Origin: Spirodela intermedia
Lineage: Eukaryota > Streptophyta > Magnoliopsida > Alismatales > Araceae
Length of the DNA stretch: 64,000 nt
Assembly (NCBI GenBank): GCA_902729315.2
Contig: LR746276.1
Span: 436,501 to 500,500 of the forward strand
Direction of reading: 5' to 3'
Shown here: piece after piece, positions 45,808 to 57,930 of the stretch
How the letters are laid out: each line of letters opens with the position of its first letter
Numbering within the stretch: the stretch's first letter is position 1
Position numbers and translations under genes: made by a program
The notes under the pieces: model-generated
What the model was told of the DNA's origin: nothing
The model's input: the letters and a program-made list of their open reading frames with translations, nothing else
The model's database searches: none

Positions 45808-47684
45808 CTACCTTCTCTGAGGATGATGCGCCCTCTGGTCCAGATCCCTCCCTCTCATCCCCCCCAGCCGCTCGTAGCTTCCTTTCAAGTTCAGGTCAAG
45901 GAGGAGAAGGTCCCCGTTGGGCGCCACCTCAGCCTCACGCCTTTCCTCCTCGCCCTTGTACAACTGGAAGGCCGAGGTCTGACTCACCCTGATGCTGTCC
46001 ACCGCCGTCCCCGCCGCCGTCTCTGCGCCGCCTGCGGTCCTCTCCTCTGCGTTCTCCACTAGCCCCGAAAGCGTGAGGTTGAAGTCCGCCAACTGGGCCC
46101 TGGCCTCGTCCAGGCTCCCGCCGCCGAAGGAGAGGCTCTTCTGGGCTTTCTCCAGTATCGCCTGCAGGTACTTCCCCTGGGCCTCGATTCTCATCTGCAG
46201 CTTCTTCTGCACCTGCGATCCGCATAGGGAGAGCCCGTCAGACGGAGGGAAGGGTGCTGAATGGTGGGCCTGTGAGTAGTTGGATTCTCTCTATGCGGGC
46301 CCACCTCGAGCTGTTCATGCAGCTTTCTTTGCACTTCTATCTGATACCTCAACGCCTCTGCGATCGGGAGCTCCCTGCGGAAGTCAACGGCCCATGGTTA
46401 AGTCAAAATCGCAGAGAACTACACCACCATCCAGCTGTCTCATATCTCTCTGCGGAATCTTCGCGTGAGGAGAGCGGCGGATGGCGCTACTAGCTAGCGC
46501 GTCACGAAGACCGAGACTTGGCCGGGATGGAGATGGTCAAAGACGACCCGCCAGCCCAGTTGGTCAACATGTGACTATTGGTGCTGTGGGAACCGGAGAG
46601 GATCTCTCACATTCGATCAAATTCAGATGATATAGAGAAAAGGAATTGGTGGGTACCCCTGGTCGCTTCCCCTGAGAGCGCTGCTTCCCGCCGGGGAGGA
46701 GTAGCTGCTCGCACCAGCCGTTCTCCCTGCAGCCACAGGTATAAAAGGGCTACTCATCTGGCACAGCCTGGAGATATATTAAGGCACGAGGGGTTCGACC
46801 AAATGGGGTGCTTACCACCTTTGGAGTCGCCGGGGGCGGTCTCCTTCTTGACCTGCTTTCCCAGCCGGTATTTCTGCGGAGAAAAGGAAGGACGGAAAAC
46901 GGCAGAGTCAGTGGAGCACAACCTCCTCCCGGAGAAAGAGAATCTGCGAAAGAGCTGAAGGCGGAGGAAAAGGGAAGTGGCGATGGACTGGTAGGAAAGG
47001 GAGGGGGGAGGGGGGTGCGCACTTGCAAGTGGCTCTTGAGGTGGTAGAGCGTCAAACCCTTCATCCCCATCACCCTCAGCACCGATTTTGGCGTCGCCTC
47101 TGTGCAAAAAAAGATGAGAAAAAAAAGAAAGTCAGAGCCAAATGAGGCAAAAGCATATGATTAATCACGATTTTCGCTTCTCTGCAAACCCTGAGCAGAT
47201 TAAAATGTCGAGGCGATTTCTGGGCTGAGAAAGGATTATCAGTTCCCGTTCTCAGGGACAATATTTTAACGGAGAAACCAAGAAGATGCTAGCCTAAGCT
47301 GCAGCATGCTGCTCTCGCATGTGCTGTAAATTAATTAACCACGCCATGGCAGAGCCGACGAAAGACCGAATAAGATGTGAAATGGTTTCTAAAATATGCA
47401 GAAATTGTGGCCACGCGATTGCAGAGTGTTCTCGAGGAGAGACGCAGATGACGCATTGGAGGAAATGATGGGTGATGCGACTTACTCTCGGGCCCACCGA
47501 GTTTGTTGACGGCGTCGACGAACCGGTCGTGGAGATCAGGGGTCCACCGCAACCGTGGCTTTGGTTCCCGAGAGAGAGCCACAACCCCCCCTCCCCCTGC
47601 CGCCACCGCCGCAGGCTCGTAGGCGAAGCGGCTACCTCCCATTGCCTCGCCGCCGCTGCACGCCCTCTCCATCTGGTCGAACAT
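45808..47684 (-). CDS. PHL11: MYB-CC (GARP) transcription factor, PHL11-like, with EAR motif
   Basis: Six exons on the minus strand, 47486-47684, 47023-47099, 46816-46873, 46657-46726, 46305-46374 and 45808-46212, all GT-AG and in frame, give 292 residues. The GARP MYB domain covers about 42-100 (KPRLRWTPDLHDRFVDAV, GLTLYHLKSHLQKYRLGK, with the SHLQKYR signature). The MYB-CC coiled coil covers about 136-185 (LPIAEALRYQIEVQRKLHEQ, then QKKLQMRIEAQGKYLQ). The family includes PHR1-type regulators of phosphate starvation; the glycine-rich N terminus and KSVLRVMGMKGLTLYHL are closest to PHL11 as I recall it. Near the C terminus LDLNL (263-267) is an LxLxL EAR repression motif, suggesting a repressor. 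The short middle exon (46657-46726) is the least certain but is required for phase. Confidence 0.88.
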
Positions 47685-49826
47685 CGCCTCCCTTCCTGTG
47701 TCCTCAAAAACTGATCTGATCTGTTCAGCAACGCAACAAGCGCGTGATGCTTCGGCTTTATGATGCTGCGTCCTTGCTCCTCTGAGTATCGTATTCTAAT
47801 TCCTCCTCCTCTCTTTTCTCACTGCCCTTGTAATCTGCTTTATGGTCTTTGAACGAGGGCGAACGAGGCAGCAAGCAGTCCGGAGGAATGTTGCAGAAGG
47901 GGGGGAAAGCAAAAGCCGCCGCAAACTGTTAGTATCAGGAAGTCTTCGGCGATTCTGATTCGTATTCTGACTCTCTCGCTTTCACTGCACTTGCCAAAAC
48001 GACCATCTCTCTTCCCTCGACGCAAGAGGAGTGTGGGACGAAGAAGAAGAGGAAAAACTCGAGAGGATAGGAGCTGCCTGAATATGGGAAGTACTACAGA
48101 AGAGGAATTCGTAGAAGATCCAAGGTTGTGGGGACGGATAGATTCATAGATATAAACTGGTGATAGATAAAGAAAAGAATACGATAGGAGGACGAGCAAA
48201 TCTTAGCAGTATTGCTCGCCCTCGGGAACGATCGCCCTTGCCATCTGCCAGTGGACGACTTCGCAGGAGGAATCTGAAACCGTGAATGAACAGAGTGAAT
48301 ATCCCAATCAGGGAGAAACTCCAGTGAAACCACACTCAAGCAGAACTTGCTCCTCTAAATCCTCGTCTAGGCTGGATTGAGCTGCTTTCAAACGCGGAGA
48401 CTGGCCAGAAAGGCCGCGGGATCTCAAGACACAAGGAATCCGGAGATTTCGAAGTACCTTCCAGCGGCTCCAGAGCGACCCAAACGCTGGATTGTGGAGA
48501 ATTCCGCCTTCGGAAAAGGTTAGCGGAGAGAGATAACGAGGCTAAACGCCCTCTGAAACCTTCCCGAAGAAGGACCGGGAGGGGAAGAAAAGCCAGAAAG
48601 GGAGGAGGAGGAGGAGGAGGAGGAGGAGGAGAGAGTGAGAGCGCGGCCGCGTTCTCTAGCCAGGAATCTTTTAAACACAGGGATCACCTCAACCAGGAAG
48701 TTTCCTTATAATTCACCGCATCCGGTATCGTGATCCGGAGGAACACGGATCCGTGCCACGCACCACGATTTTATCGCGAGGACGCCTACGGGGCCGTCCA
48801 TCTGCCCGGTCAGATTTTTCACGTAAGAGTCGTTTTTGGGGGAGATCGTGCTGTTGCGGCGACGTGGATGCCAGCGTGGAAGATTCCCGCCCGGAGCTAT
48901 CACATGTTCGGATCGGCTTCATCGACCACGTCATCGGAAGTGGGCCCCCAGACACGTTTTCTGCTGGGGGGTGGCCGCAGAATATTCGCTCGCTCAGAGC
49001 TAGTCCTCCTCGCTTCTACTCCATCGCAAAACATACTAAGAAACCGTTGACCACAGGCCATGCCCCGACCGGCGCGAAGTCTACGACGGGCAGTGTCAAC
49101 AGACAGCGGATAAGTATGCTCACCGGTTAGCCCCATAAATTACTTAAATGACCATAAAACCCCTATGTATTTTCGAAAATGTCGTCCCATATGGTAGACC
49201 GACGAATACGGGGTACAAGATTCCCAGTCTCGTCTCTCTCTTCCTGCGTTCCCTTTTCTATCCGGAGGGGGCGGAATAGAAAAATATCAAAGACGAGGGG
49301 GAATATGGAATATCACTCGGCTTCGCGTGTAAGGGGCAGGAGGGAATCTCTCCTCGCACCGACTTTTTCGCGCCGTTTTTTGTTTTGTAATGTAGCCCTG
49401 GCATTTTACATAAAAGTCCAAGGCCTCCGTACGGCGAATCTCCGCTGTCCCCATTTCCGACACTTCCTCGTCCGGTCTACTCGACCAGGGACGTCCACGC
49501 AATGATCCCTGCTGTCCGAACAAGTGATGTCACTTTCATCCGATGTGGACGAGCAGATATTGGGCCTACATACTTTCGTTGGCCCACTCACACAATGAAA
49601 AGCCCATCAAGTCAGAGAGGGTCTTTAGACTGACGGCATTATTTATTACCGATAGGGGGGGGGGGGAGGGTAATTTTCATGGGTTGAAATTTTCAAAGCA
49701 TTTTTTATAAATAAAAAAAATTAATAAATCATTTATCCGTTGATAATATGAGAGAATATCCTCCCGATCAAGCAAGCTGTAGGGGTGCTTCTAGAAGAGA
49801 GCTACCCTGTGGAAAGTATCTTCTCC
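47685..49826. other. Upstream region of the MYB-CC gene and 3' flank of the ABCG gene
   Basis: It probably contains a 5' UTR intron of the MYB-CC gene (minus-strand donor GAAG|GTACTTCG near 48458; acceptor CAG near 47718) and a TTTAAAAG TATA-like box near 48670. A GGA trinucleotide run lies at 48600-48632. From 48700 to 49650 only short frames on both strands are seen, with GGCCC-type motifs and a poly-G run (about 49656-49666). Confidence 0.45.
48600..48632. repeat. (GGA)n trinucleotide repeat
   Basis: Ten or more GGA units, in the inferred leader of the minus-strand MYB-CC gene (TCC repeats in the transcript). Confidence 0.9.
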
Positions 49827-52800
49827 TTACATCCTCAGGGACGGAGATCGGTCGAGGGAGCCCAGGGCCATGTCGCCGGCGGCGCTGCCCTTCCTCTTCT
49901 GCCGGAGCAGCCTCTTCCTGGCGGCGCGTCGCCTGAGGCGCGGGGCCACTTCCTCTCCGAGCTTGATCATGGCAAAGAACAGGAGCCGGTAGATGACGAC
50001 CATGCTGAAGAGGACGCCCAGATCGATCCATTTGGACCGGTGGATGCTGACCTGCAGGAACTTCTCGAGCACGTACTCTCCGGAGATCCTGGGGAGCTCC
50101 GGCGACTGGTTGTCGAAGGAGAGCCCTTTCAGGTCGTTCTTGTACTGGCCCTGCTCGGGGGTGAGAGGATATACTGTAATGAAACCCACTGATCGACGAA
50201 GACTGACTGTTTTACCGCCTCCGCGGGTCAGCGCTTACCTGTAAGGCCCAGAAGTGGAAGCTCATGTAGGACAAGGGGTACTTCCAGACGGGCTTCGGGA
50301 GGTCATTGGGGAGCCGGTAGTGCCCGGAAACCAGCATGAAGATCCCCTGGCCCACGAAAGATTGTTGACTCGTCAGGGAGCTGTCATCCTGCAGTTAATG
50401 TGAGGTGTCGTATCGGGCTCACCTGTGTTCCGGCGCCGAGCAAGATGCCCATTAGGAAGTTGGGGACGACAGTGGCCACGACCATCATCAAGCTCTCAAC
50501 GACGGTGATGCTGGCGTAGAGACACAGGACGAAGAAGATGTAGTGGCTGAACCCCGGGTGGAGCCGCACCATAGTGTAGCAGATGGTCCCGGCGGTGATA
50601 GAGATGAGGATCAGGAAGGGCACCGCCGAGAGCGTGTTGCTGATGGCGTATGCCGCCACGCCGTAGTGCCCATTGAGCCTCTCTCTGTGGAAAACCTGCA
50701 CTCTCGAAGATTTATTAATATGCTCTCTCTCTCTCTCTCTCTCTCACTCTCACTTGAAGAGCCCTGGTGCGAAGCCCACCTTCATATCCTCGACGAAGGA
50801 GGGGAATCCTCCGACTGACATGAATGTGACGAAGCCGAAGACAAAAGCGGAGCATGCTCCTCTCGACTGTTTCAGCCAGCTCCACGGAGTTACGGTTCAG
50901 TAAGGAGAAGCCGAGGCGGGAAGAAGAGAGAGTACCTGGATCGCGGTGTAACTCGTTCCCAGGTTCCAGTTGATGGTCCCAATGCAGATGGAGACGATCA
51001 CGTAGATGATGAACCGCATCCTGTAGTACCCGAAATCCCTCCACATGTTGGTGAAGGACCGCCTTACCAGGGTCCGAGTCTGCATCAGGAAGCTGGCCTG
51101 GCTTCCCATCGACTCCAATACCAGACCCTCCTGCAAGACGAAGCTCCGGTGAGAACCTGTACTGGGAACATCTCAATCAGCCAGTCTTCGTTCGTGTCTA
51201 GTCTACGTACCACTTTGGCCATCTCTTCTATCTCCTCTCTCGTCGCACGGCTATACGGTGAAGTCTTGTATAAATGGATCAGCCGCAGGGTCGCCTCTGC
51301 GGCGGTGACTTCCTCCGGGGGATCAACCCCACGCTCAGACTAGAGAAGAAGGAAGAGAGATGGAAAGCTCCGTTAGGAGATGAAATCGTTCATTCCGTGG
51401 GCTAGAGATTCGGGAAGAGAGATCCTACCTTGAGTGTGGCTCCAACCTTGTCGAAATCCGAGTTGATGCACCGGAGGAAATGGTCCGAGGGGTTCCTCAG
51501 CGGTGGGCACGGGAACCCGGCGTGGGTGAAGAACTTGACGATCGGAGATTCTCGGCTTAGATCTCTTTACATGGAAATCAGATGAAAGTAAAGAGGAGGT
51601 TGTCGGCCTACATTGTACGCTTCCGATGCCTGGCCGAAGTAGACGATTCGTCCTGCCGAGAGCAGGCATAGGTGGTCGAAGAGGCCGAAGACTTCATTGC
51701 TGGGCTGGTGGACGGAGGCGATCACTGTTCTTCCATCTCTGGCGAGGTTTCTCAGCGTCTGGACGACGAAGAAGGCGGAGGCGCTGAAAAAGGCCGCCGG
51801 GCTAAGAGGAATCGGAGGAAACCCTAGGGAGGTGAAAGGGCGTTCGGTGGAGCTTCCTCCTACCTGTCGAGACCACTGGTCGGCTCGTCGAGGAAGAGGA
51901 GACGGGGGCGCGTTAGGATCTCGACGGCGATGCTGACCCGCCTCTTCTCGCCGGTGCTGATCCCGCGCAGGTGCCAGTTGCCGATCGGCGTGTCGGTGCA
52001 GTCCCGGAGGCCCATCTCGTCGATGGTTCCCTCCACGAGGCGCTTCTTCTCCGACCACGGCATTTTCTCCGGGAGCCGGAGGTTTGCCGTGTAGGATATG
52101 GTCTCCCTCACTGTCAGAGTGGAGGTCAGGTTGTCCTCCTGAGTCACGTAAGCCTGTAAAAGATGGACTTTAGATAATCATAGTTGAACTCCAAAAAAGT
52201 TTTAACAATGAAATCGTCGGTGTTCAATAAATTTTGACAGTAGGTTATATATTTTGGTCCCAAATTCAATGCCTGATGACTGTATCAGATGAGGGGTTAA
52301 TCATAGTCGAGATTGACAGAGATGATTCCTAGTTAGAAAAGTAATCGAGAAAGATAACTTTCTTGCTTCCCATACTCTCTCTCTCTCTCTCTCTCTCTCT
52401 CGATCTATGTATCTGTCTGTCTTTGTGAGATGCCATCGACGGAGGAGAAGGAGATAACAACTTACTGCAGTCCCAAAGGATAGCGTGGTCTTGCGGCCAT
52501 TGAGGAGGATGGTACCGGAGAGGAAGGCGTTGGAGGGGAGGCGGCCGGAGAGAGAGTCAAGGAGGGTTGACTTCCCCGACCCCGAAGGGCCCATCACCGC
52601 CGTCAGAGTCCTGGGCTTGGCGTAGCCGGTGGCTCCCGACAGCAGCGTCTTCGCCTCCCCCACGCCCACCGTCGCCGTGACGGTCAGATCCTTCCACGAC
52701 AGCTTCGCCGACACGTCGCCGAGGAACTCCGTCTCTACCTTCTCCTTCCACAACGCCTGGCTTAGCGGACTCATCCCCAGTTCCCAAATTCCCTCCGCTG

Positions 52801-52864
52801 GCTTGTTTCCTTCTATCTCCGCCTTCACGCCCTCAACCTTGCTTCTCATCCCTCCTCCTTCCAT
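49827..52864 (-). CDS. ABCG11: ABCG11-type half-size ABC transporter
   Basis: Ten exons on the minus strand (52466-52864, 51864-52153, 51612-51783, 51429-51533, 51211-51339, 50936-51130, 50780-50866, 50423-50695, 50239-50346, 49827-50150) give 693 residues. The nucleotide-binding domain comes first: Walker [10 protein letters not shown] (92-100), Q-loop VTQEDN, signature ISTGE (198-202), Walker B LLFLDE (218-223), H-loop SVHQPS. Six membrane helices follow, with the family strings [39 protein letters not shown] and GIFMLVSG. Arabidopsis ABCG11 (703 residues) exports cutin and wax precursors across the epidermal plasma membrane as homo- or heterodimers. The signature motif has Thr200 where ABCG proteins normally have Gly (ISGGE). 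Start taken at MEGGG; an in-frame upstream extension exists but reads through a CT microsatellite. Introns are short, except intron 1 with a (CT)n run. Confidence 0.93.
52376..52401. repeat. (CT)n microsatellite in ABCG intron 1
   Basis: About thirteen CT units on the plus strand inside the first intron of the minus-strand transporter gene. Confidence 0.93.
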
Positions 52865-54900
52865 AGCAGAAAGAGATGCCGGAGAGGAAGACGAGATCCG
52901 CTCTCTCTCTCTCTCTCTCTGTAGAGCGCAGAGAAGCCCCCGAGAAGGTGAAATGATAACCACGGCTATTTAATGATACTCATCTTCTGAGACCTACGTC
53001 GAATACCGTCCTCTTTGTTCAGCAAGATCGTACTACGGATCTCTGAATCACCATTAAGAAACCTCAGAACCAATCATTCAAGCTTCCGATCTCGTCTTCC
53101 TATTGAAGTACCTTGATGGATAAGGTACAAGCAACAGTTCTCCTTACCTTGATTTATTTATTTATAGTGAAGTTGCCTTAAAGGGATTTATCCACATATT
53201 TATTTTATGGTTAAAAAAATATTGAACTAATTTAAGGGGTTTATCTAGATGGTCAATAAATTTTATTTACGAATTAGGCACTTTCTGACCTCGATAGCCG
53301 CCTCTGGGTCCACATGGCCTTTGAAGGTTTTGATTCGGTAATGAGTTACCTTGAAAAGGCCTGTATAGAATCCCCCCTTGCTGCGCAATCTTTAAGTGAC
53401 GATCCTAGTGGAGAAGCTACAACTTGTGTAAAGACTAAACATTTAGTAGGTATTTTCTCCCCCTATAATGCATGATTTCTAAAAAAATGGTGTCTCTAGA
53501 ATGTACCACTTTAATACGATTTGCATGGAACTTGTTTATCATCATCTGACATAGATAACCACCTTGTCTCCTATGGGGCAGGTGTTGAGATATAGATTAA
53601 CTCAAAAGAGAAATTATGATTTTTATACATTAATATGAAATTGACTCATATATATTATGTCATGTAAATTGAATAAGAGATTGATTTACTAAATGAAATT
53701 ACAGGATTTAGATCATAGGAAATGTATTATTATATCTCAAATTCATATTAGTGATATGGCTGGTATATATTGTGGGTGAAAGATAATAAAAAGTTCATGT
53801 GAAGTAAATAATTTATCATTTCACATTTGAGTCTTAATACTTTGATTCTATATATGTGGTAATTTTTTTTGAACCTTCACATGAACTGATTTTCATGTGG
53901 TAACAATCCAACCTTCACATTTAGAAACTTAATATTTTTAAAAATATGTGGTATGATGTTTTGAACCTTGAAATCTTTGAATCTCCCTATTCTTGCAACC
54001 ATTTTCATTCAACTTTAAAATAAAGTTTTCCCACTTAACATATAATAGTTGAATGCCCATCTTCACTCTAAATCATGAAGTTTATCTTCACCTTTCTCTA
54101 TGTAAATAGTTGAAGTGTCATCGTCAATATTTTTTCTTTGAAACTTAATAAACTTAATCTTTTTCCTCAATTTCTTGATGATTCAACATACACAATATCT
54201 TAAGGAACCTCTCTAATATCGTTTTAAAATTAAAAAATAATATAGAATATAGTTAAACAAATATATAATCCAAGATTAAATATTTCACATGATTTACTTT
54301 GATTTATGCCTATTTAATCATATGCTCATACTTATATTTGAAGATGAATTTTCAGCTGATACTCTTTTATACTCAAGTATTCTTAGGGTAAAAAATTACT
54401 TAATCTCAAGAATTATACTTGAGGCTTGACTTGGTGCTCTTGACCACCAAGTCAACAAGTTAATTGGTAACAACTATGGGTCATGACAATGACATGACAA
54501 CAAATATCAGGAGATAAGGAGGCTGAAGCTTGAAGGAGTTGGGGATGAGGTTTTTGGATAGTTATCGAAGGAAAAAGTAGAGATTGTCCATCTCAAATCA
54601 AGTATATATTTTTTTCTTGCCCCAAGACTAGTACAAAATAACTTTTAGAGTCTTGGGTTACTACAACTAGAACAAGATATAAGCTCAAATCAAGTGTGTT
54701 CTAGAGAAGGGTCTATGTGTACCCTCTCATTATTCTTCTCTTTTATTCATTGTATTATTCTCTCTCTCTCTCTCTCTCACACTCATATTCTATTCATTCT
54801 TGTGTATGTTATTCTATTGAAAACTCACTCTTGGGAGGAGGATACCTTTATCATCAACTCAATCTCTACCTTCCTTCCATATAAGTCTACTATCAATCCA
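52865..54900. other. AT-rich intergenic region
   Basis: Promoter side of the ABCG11-type gene (weak TATA-like ATTAAATA near 52966-52973 on the minus strand), then about 1.9 kb of AT-rich sequence with no frame or motif I recognise. A CT run lies near 54760-54780. Confidence 0.55.
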
Positions 54901-54922
54901 TTAACAATTGTAAAGGGTGATT

Positions 54923-55071
54923 TGCACTTATTGTTTTGTTTAGATATCCTTAATATAATAATATTTATAACTAAGACTTAGTAAGATATTAGTATAGATG
55001 TAAGCCTTAGGTCAGACTTAGAGAGATTAATTAATCCGTCATGAAAAGATTAATTTAATTTATATGTATAG
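54923..55071 (-). repeat. Inverted copy of an LTR-end-like segment
   Basis: The reverse complement closely matches 57931-58074; both contain ACTAATATCTTA(C/T)TAAG(T/C)(C/T)TTAGTTATAAATATTATTA-like order (diverged). On the outer side a sequence resembling a decayed tRNA-Asp primer site follows, and both copies are flanked by purine/pyrimidine tracts. It looks like the end of an LTR in the opposite orientation. Confidence 0.65.
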
Positions 55072-55158
55072 TGTTTTTAATACTTTATCACTATTTAAGA
55101 AAAAGAATAAAATAGAAGTGTGAGGTGAGAAGAATAAATAGAGCGAAGAAAGAAAGGA

Positions 55159-55163
<5 letters not shown>

Positions 55164-55197
<34 letters not shown>
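55164..55197. repeat. (GA)n microsatellite
   Basis: About sixteen GA units next to the inverted LTR-like copy; the opposite-orientation counterpart at 57670-57850 is CT-rich. Confidence 0.9.
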
Positions 55198-55199
<2 letters not shown>

Positions 55200-55982
55200 G
55201 ATGCTCAACTCTTTGTACGATGATTTAGTTTCACACCTAACTCAAGTTGACGAAGGTTTATTGGACGAAATATTCTGCGCAAATATTGACCAGTTTGTTT
55301 TGAAAATCCATTGAAGGATTATTCAGTGATTAATCACATTATTGCACAATAAAATTAGAAAAATATCTTAGTTATCTCAATGATATTTGTGGAATAAGAT
55401 TACTGATATATCTCTAAAATTGATGGTGAATAATAATAAGGAACAAGTGATAGATGCTCACGACGATTTGAGAAGAAGATTAAAAGGTTTTGAGGAAGGA
55501 AATGAATTCATTCATCAAGTTTCAAACTAGTTCTACAGATTTCTATTGAAAATTAAATGAACATGGAAATACGTGATAAAATGTAAATAAATGCTGAAAG
55601 TGAGTAAGCAAATATTGCCCAATGTTGGTCCACCTCATGAGCAACTAGAGACTGATGTAGCGATTTGGTTTCACTCGGTCGTGCCACACCATATTGAAAG
55701 TCATAAAAGTATTGTCAAAAAATGTTATGCTGCTTGCTGAAGAGATCTGCAAAGAAAAGGGGTCAACCACACTGTCACTGTCATATGAGGGGAGAAGTGA
55801 TGAGTTGACCACTCATCATAAGACTTGAGTGCAGTCAGGGGAGGAAGGAGTGAGCTAGCCGATCGTTGGAGGGTTTGATCACAAACAAGAGAGGAAAAAT
55901 AAATATTGTAATTGCGACTATCGTCAGAATTTTAATGATAATCAATAATATATATTTTATTAAATAATATTTGATTATTATA

Positions 55983-56225
55983 TTTATATCCCTAATGATG
56001 ATACATGCAAGAACTTAAATTCTTGGTATCGTGGCTCTTTGCTCACTGTTGGACCAACTATCTCTAGTCATGTGGCAAGCTAAGTGTCCAAAGATTAAAT
56101 TGTTGCAAACCATTGTTGATTGAGAAAAGTTCCCAATATCATGACACTTCACTCACTTGCTAGATCAACCTTTATCTAGTCACGTGGCCTATTGAGTGTC
56201 ACTGGATCAAACCACTATAGATTGC
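55983..56225 (+). repeat. Repeat with two internal subunits, forward copy
   Basis: It starts TTATATCCCTAA and contains two diverged units of GTATCGTGGC..., ttgGACCAACT, CTAGTCATGTGGC type. The reverse complement of 62620-62950 carries the same landmarks. Confidence 0.7.
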
Positions 56226-56249
56226 TACCCTAAAATAATGAGAAATATT

Positions 56250-56530
56250 TAGTCCCACATCAAAAGTTTTTCAATGTCTAAAATCAATATATCTTAAAGC
56301 TAACTCTATATGTAGGCTCCCCCTTCTCTAGAAACAAATAATGCCTAGGACCATATGGGAAGAAAGCAATAAGTGGTTTGCCCTCGCATGTGCACGTGTG
56401 TATGACACTCCTTGCTCCATTACTAGTTGGTCCTCAAGATGTGACAGAGGAGTGATGCACATGTGCGTAACGCGAGTCCTTAGCCACTTGAGCCCAACTC
56501 GTGGCTCCCCTGGTCTTGGTCTACCCACTC
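56250..56530. repeat. Dispersed repeat, copy 2
   Basis: TTTAGTCCCACATC, GAGGAGTGATGCACATG and CTTGAGCCCAACTCGTGGCT occur in the order found at 29300-29560. Confidence 0.5.
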
Positions 56531-57186
56531 GATTGCAACACCCCTTAGAGTTAGTTGCCAAGCACCAATTAGCTAGCTAGTGGGTGGTGACATTTTTATT
56601 TATTATTATTTTTAAGAATAAAAAATTACACTTTCTATAACTTTAGATTTCCAAAATTAATAATATATTTTTATATTTATTCTGTAAATGAATACACAAA
56701 AATAAAATAATAAAACTATTTAAATATAAAAAATCTAGCTTTAATTGTCTTTGGAAGAGTCCCTATCTCAATGTATTTTCTATCTTAAATATATCTGCTC
56801 TTAGCACTTCAAGTCATCGACCAATGATAGAGGGGTGAGAATTCAAAGATCAACATTGGTGTTCTTTGCAAATAGTGGTGAGGAGGGCATGATAGACCAT
56901 GGTGCATTAGGATAGTGAACTGGAGTTGTGGTGATCAAGTACAAGACCTAATGGTGAGAGGTTCTAATTAACTATGAAGGTGCATCTAGAGTAAGGTGGT
57001 GATCTATGCTACCTTGCTGTCCTATAAAGACTATGATAGGCTGAGCAAGTACCTTGTGGTGGGCAATGTCATTGCTTGTTACCACATCTTCTCCTCCACC
57101 TACAACAATCTCCTCGAGCTCCCCACTTGTCCATTTATCAAGTGATGAATCATGATGCAATAGAAAGCTACCTACTACACACTAGT

Positions 57187-57400
57187 GTCTCTAGTTGCCC
57201 AAGGGGCAGACTAACTTTGGACAATAATTCTGTCCTATTTTAGTATTTATTTACATAATTTTAGTATTTATTTATATTTTACAAAAAAATATTTCTATTC
57301 CATACATGTTCCGATAGAAATCAGTAGAATTAAGTCAAAACCTGATGAATGATCTTCATTCTTCTTTTAAATCTTCTAGAACTCCTTTGAAATCAAGTTA
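57187..57400 (+). repeat. Direct repeat, left copy
   Basis: It begins GTCTCTAGT and includes ACTAACTTT, GATAGAAAT, and AACCT(G/A)ATGAATGATCTTC. It matches 63244-63440 in the same orientation, about 6.06 kb away, consistent with the two ends of an element or nested insertions. Confidence 0.75.
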
Positions 57401-57930
57401 AGATCATGCCCGAATTATTTTTTATTGATTTTTTTAATCAGTTCTTGAAGTATTCATGTTCTAGTATTCTGCGAATAATAATTATTTTTCTTATTTCGAA
57501 CACAAAATCAATAAGATTAAAGGCTCATTAATGAACATTTAATTGTTAAACTAAGGTGAAAACATTTACAGCTAGCCTCATATCATGTGTGTGAATTATT
57601 GAGCACAGATTTTCCGAGAACCATGGTCAATTGTAAAAATGAGTGGATCCTTTTTTCTCTCTTTATTATCCTCTTATTTCTCTCTCTCTCTCTTTCTCTT
57701 GAGACCTATTCCTCTCTTTTCGTCTCTTGTGATATCTCTCTCTCTCTCTCCCCCTTTCTCTCCCTCTCGCATGAGATCTCTCTCCTCCTCTCTATTTCTC
57801 TCTTTTGTGAAAGATCTCCCTTCTCTATCTCTCTTTTTCTCCTTCCTTTCTTCACTTTCTCTATTTTTCTTATCTCTTAATTTTATTTTATCCTTCATGT
57901 TAAATATTAATAAAATATTAAAATAATTTT

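Noticed and set aside
48730-49505. Overlapping frames of about 80-125 codons on both strands
   Set aside because: No recognisable domain, no splice-consistent neighbours, and composition typical of spacer.
57587-57926. Frames of 95-97 codons rich in Leu and Ser
   Set aside because: They are translations of an imperfect CT-rich tract, probably part of an LTR.
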